Source of the DNA: Coptis chinensis
Taxonomy: Eukaryota; Streptophyta; Magnoliopsida; Ranunculales; Ranunculaceae
Length of the DNA: 64,000 bases
Assembly: GCA_015680905.1 (NCBI GenBank)
Contig: CM027381.1
Location: forward strand, 87,755,501 to 87,819,500
Reading direction: 5' to 3'
Below, piece after piece: positions 60,501 to 64,000 of this stretch. The notes beneath the pieces were generated by a model. The model had not been told where the DNA came from. It searched no databases and worked only from the letters and a program-made list of their open reading frames with translations. Positions within the stretch are counted from its first letter, which is position 1. The number at the start of each line of letters is the position of its first letter. A program made the position numbers and the translations under genes.

Positions 60501-61938
60501 GTATGACGGCTCTAAGCGTGACATAAGAGTGTTTAATATGTGTTAGAAACCGGGTTAGTGGCTTTCTAATTGAGTTAAATAATTTAAACGTTGGACACAT
60601 TTGTTATACAATATATGAAGGTACTTTAAACAATTACCAAATAAAACAAGAAAGAATACATCACTGATTAGACATTGAAACTTGGTTACCTCAATTGTCT
60701 ATAGTTTCTTGACTTTCTTCGCTTTATAAACCAGTGAACGATGGATTGCTTACCTTAACAAGCTCATACAAAACTCTGCAATGTAGGCGGGTATATAGCT
60801 ATGTACTTTTTCTTCTGGCGTGCAACGTAGAGATTGCTCTATGTTTTTGTTACGTATTATATATTTATATATTTACCAAAAACAGACTTTTGATCCATGT
60901 CTGTAATATTTTTATATAAGGATGATAACGAAGAGGATTATAAATTTTGTATAGCTAGTACGCTAGACTTTTCTTTCTTATTTTTTTTTGGTAAAGAGTA
61001 AGCTAGACTTGTTGAGCTAAATTCCTGCTTTAATCTATTCATCTTCCCTCTTAAGAGTAAGCAAGAAACATAACAATACTTTTTTTTTCCTATAACTCCT
61101 AGATAGGTTTTTGTTGAATACAAATAATACAAGGAAGAATACAATTTAGACTTCGCTATCACATATATAGTCCTCAGTTGGTCATTTGATCCAAGGGTAT
61201 TGTATCAGGATAATGTACGTGGATAATGGATAATCGTTCAGAAGTCACACCAAGGAGATTCATATATCATACCAAACCTCGTCTTTCTCTCTTTTTCAAC
61301 TCTTCTTGACGACAACGGGGATAACCTTTGCCATGGGAAACAACACCATTTGAAAATAGGCCTAGGCAGAGTCATATTATCACAAGGCTAGCAAATGTCC
61401 AAACAACTTCAATACAAATCAACGACTCAGTCTATCTTGATGAAAATTGGGTGATATCATTCGACGATGTGATTAGTAGGTACTAGGTACTCATCCGATT
61501 CGTATATGTGGTTACGTTTTGGCGGTTTTGCAACATATATTGTTCTATATAAGCAGTCTAAATCCTAAATTCCCTGGTAAAGAAGTTGCCTGCAGATGCA
61601 GGGTGGTAGCATAGGAAAGCAGGGATGTCCTACTAAAGTACTAAGCATGCACATATATGACATATTATGTAGTTGCAGGTTACAAATCCTCACCACCTGG
61701 TGGATGAATTTTGCCCTTGATGCAGATGATGCAGCAAGGTTCTAATTAAAGGCAACAATATCATGCTTAGCGAGTATTAATTGGAGAAATCATAAGAAAT
61801 GAAGCTGGCTATGTTGCTAGCTTATTGCTGGAACAACTACTGGTCTATTTCATATGGTAGATGACTGAGCGGTTAGAATTAATAGCTGTAAATGCGGGTA
61901 ACTCTGCTATGTTGAAATCACAAGCTATGCCATCAAAG
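57585..61938. other. Intergenic, almost featureless; SINE-like fragment at 58601
   Basis: AT-rich with poly-T/A tracts. ACTTGAGTGG phrases repeat at 58370-58565. Frames are short and domain-less. The last 200 bp (61750-61860) weakly recall a LINE RNase H reading frame, but not enough to call. Confidence 0.45.
58601..58655 (+). repeat. SINE-like fragment, copy 2
   Basis: GTAGCAAAGTCAGTAAAACA, TTTGGGTGATGATACC and AGGTCTGGGGTTCGAAC match the reverse complement of 13058-13130 in order, with a B box at GGGGTTCGAAC. Decayed after the head. Confidence 0.5.
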
Positions 61939-62590
61939 TGTTGGGGTTTATACCAATACCAATCGGTTCCCCACTACACAGATAACTTGTATGAACACAC
62001 TTCAATTCCAGATAAATCTCAAATATCACAAACTACCTATACTAACATGCCCAACTCGCTAAACAACTATTAACAACAGATAATAATGTAAAGCAGTAAA
62101 ACCAAACCACAACACAAAGATTTACCGTGGTTCGGCCAATGATGCCTACTTCCACAAGAGCCAGTTCTTAATAAAATGGGAAGGAAGATTACAATCTCTC
62201 CTTACAATCTCTCACCTTACTAGATCACTCTTATCTCTTTACAGGGTTGTATCTCTGTAAAGGTACTCTCTCTTTGTTTTAGTCTGGATTCCAATCCTTC
62301 TGACTTGTTTGGTTAGGTTTTCCAAAACCTTGATTTTTGGTTTTATCTCCAAAACCAACTTTAAGGTACCAGTAGCAAGCCCACGAAAAATAGAATCTTT
62401 GGCCCTATGGAGCTTAAGTCGCTAAGACACCCGAAGTTAAGGCCCTCGCCTCTATGGCCTTGAATCGCCTATTCTCTTGGAACCACGAGCGAAGTCGCAT
62501 TTCTGAAGCCCGCCTCTGGCATTTCCAACGCCGACCACGGGCCGTTTACGTCGACTTTTTTCTCTCCTCATGTGAGGGATAACTCCGACA
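61939..62590 (-). repeat. 3' LTR of Copia C
   Basis: On the plus strand it starts TGTTGGGGTTTATACC and ends GATAACTCCGACA, so the element-sense ends are TGTCGGAG...CCCCAACA. It is collinear with the lone LTR at 23940-24450. It contains poly-pyrimidine leader sequence and GTGATCTAGTAAGG on the minus strand. Confidence 0.85.
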
Positions 62591-62639
62591 ATCTCCCCTC
62601 CCGAACGGTGAGGGGGATACCTCCATGCAATTGCCAAAT

Positions 62640-63475
62640 CAACGGGAGGGAGTGTCTTTGCCATTCCGGCAATAGCCCGCAACAAACATCAAACTTACCT
62701 TTTCGGTAAGACTTTGGTCATCATATCCGGCCGTTCTTGTCGGTATGGATCTTCTCGATACCGCAAATGCTTGTCTTCGAAAGTACTTCTCTAATCGATG
62801 ATAACGCACGTGTATGTGCTTGGATCTAGAATGAAAACTTCGGATTCTTGCTTTCCAGTGGATGGCGCTCGGTATCACGTAGAACTACAAACTGTTTTTA
62901 CGCTTTAGCCCTGGTTAGGTGAAGAACCTCTTCATCCATAGCAACTCTTTGCAACACTTTCGGTGGCGCAATATACTAAACCTTCGTAGTGGAGAGGGCA
63001 ACACACTTTTGCAACTTAGATTGCCAAGAAACCTCCCCCAAAAGTAACCCGGATAACCGGAGGTGGACTTCATCGAAATCAACATCACCTGCCATGTCTG
63101 CATCAGTGTAGCCTTCAAGTAAGGGCTTACTTCCACCAAAGCACAAACATGATTTGGAAGTGCCTTTGAGATATCTCAATATCCACTTAACACCTTCCCA
63201 ATGTTCTTTTTACCCGGATTTGAAATCGCTTACAACCCCAACGGCGAAAGCAATATTCGGTCTAGTACACACCATGACATACATCAAACTGCCCGCTGCG
63301 GATGCATAAGGAATCTTTTCCATCTGACTCTGCTCATGCTCACCCTTAGGACACATCTCTTTGGTCATGCGGGCCGCCCTACCGAGACCAGCCCGGCCGG
63401 CAGCTTGATCCATGTTGAATCTCTTCAACACCTTTCAATGTAGCTTTCTTGAGAAAGCCATAACTTCCCACTCTT
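62640..63475 (-). pseudogene. Copia C RT/RNase H C-terminus, frameshifted
   Basis: Minus frames show YASAAGSLMYVMVCTRPNIA and FAVGVVSDF (63431-63210), then ILRYLKGTSKSCLCFGGSKP and YTDADMAGDVDFDE (63179-62976), and FHSRSKHIHVRYH (62878-62639). These are the end of RT and the RNase H module with its first Asp (DADMAG). At least three frame changes separate them. Element C cannot be active. Confidence 0.85.
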
Positions 63476-64000
63476 TCGTCACGAGGTGATTTTTCAAATA
63501 TTTGCATCCCAAATTTCTCAATTTCTCGTCTTTTTATTATCTTGTTGATGTTAGTTTAATGCAATTGCATCCACATTCAATTTCTAGTTAATTACTTTTG
63601 AGTTTAGTTTATTGCAATTGCATAAAGTTTCCGATTTTCGCTAATTATTCTTTGAGGTCCCCATGTATTTGAATCCAATTTCCGATTTCTTTTAATTATA
63701 TATATCTAATGTGGTGTGTAATACTAACTTCTACTTATCCATCTAGAATCCTTGCAAACATGACATAAAAAAGTAAATTATGCTTGATTATTATGTAGGA
63801 TCATCTTTATCCAGCTCGATTTTCCATTAATTATTCTTTAAATTATGCATTATTCATTATGTGAAATCTTTAAAGATTATCTACCCAATAACGGTGTTGT
63901 TATATTAATTATTCTTAAAAATATTTACAAATATATCTCTATTATATATTAATATTATATTGATCACTTAACCAAATTTCTTATAACGTGAAAACCCCAC
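63476..64000. other. AT-rich window end, nothing recognised
   Basis: TTAATTATTCTTT-like phrases repeat several times (63570-63920). No gene or defined repeat boundary. Confidence 0.5.

Larger units (their letters stand above)
61939..63475 (-). mobile_element. Ty1/Copia retrotransposon C, 3' part only
   Basis: A complete 3' LTR (61939-62590) is preceded on the minus strand by a purine tract (GGGAGGGGAGAT) and by the C-terminal RT and RNase H coding region to about 63475. Beyond that the sequence turns AT-rich and unrelated, so the rest of the element was lost. Confidence 0.85.

Noticed and set aside
61789-61940. Possible LINE RNase H fragment (GEIIRNEAGYVAS-like)
   Set aside because: Too short, with no catalytic residues in register and no neighbouring LINE domains.

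Overview
This is AT-rich nuclear DNA from a flowering plant, most likely a eudicot. The evidence is GT-AG introns, plant-only protein families (a DYW-class PPR protein, a type I M-gamma MADS protein, a DUF1677 protein, a plant mobile domain) and the usual plant transposons (Copia, Gypsy, CACTA, Helitron, MITEs). The species cannot be named from the sequence. It is not an operon-type genome, and I saw no CRISPR array, rRNA gene or intact tRNA gene.

Layout: 0-2 kb is the LTR/gag end of a Gypsy element. 3.3-4.4 kb is a nested pair of TIR elements. 5.2-6.3 kb is a diverged segmental duplication. 7.3-11.7 kb looks like head-to-tail non-autonomous Helitrons. 12.3-15.6 kb holds decayed LTR-type sequence. 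15.6-21.3 kb is a complete but dead Copia element whose reverse transcriptase is split by a long-TIR element lying inside a (TA)n tract. 21.5-24.5 kb holds MITEs and a lone LTR.

25.0-34.5 kb is the gene island. It holds a six-exon conserved plant gene of unknown function (minus), an AGL80-like MADS gene with a frameshift in its DNA-binding domain (minus), a DYW PPR gene with one intron (plus), and a three-exon membrane protein gene (minus, convergent with the PPR gene). 35.4-39.8 kb is a complete non-autonomous CACTA element with a perfect 3-bp target duplication. 41.5-46.9 kb is a minus-strand Copia element with two LTRs. 49.2-49.5 kb is a DUF1677 gene. 50.7-54.0 kb is a TIR element carrying a plant-mobile-domain gene. 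54-57 kb holds nested MITEs and tandem repeats. 57.6-61.9 kb is almost empty. 61.9-63.5 kb is the 3' end of another minus-strand Copia whose LTR family also supplies the lone LTR at 23.9 kb.

The most important observation is that the left half of the 41.5-46.9 kb Copia is a mosaic. Short blocks in it, including part of its left LTR, match in the same order the unique DNA just to the right of the element (47.0-49.4 kb), starting at an offset close to the element length. The simplest reading is a heterozygous insertion whose empty-site reads were folded into the consensus, so the frameshifts in that element should not be trusted. I found no new defence or metabolic system. The genes present act independently (predicted organelle RNA editing, reproductive transcription control, unknown membrane roles).
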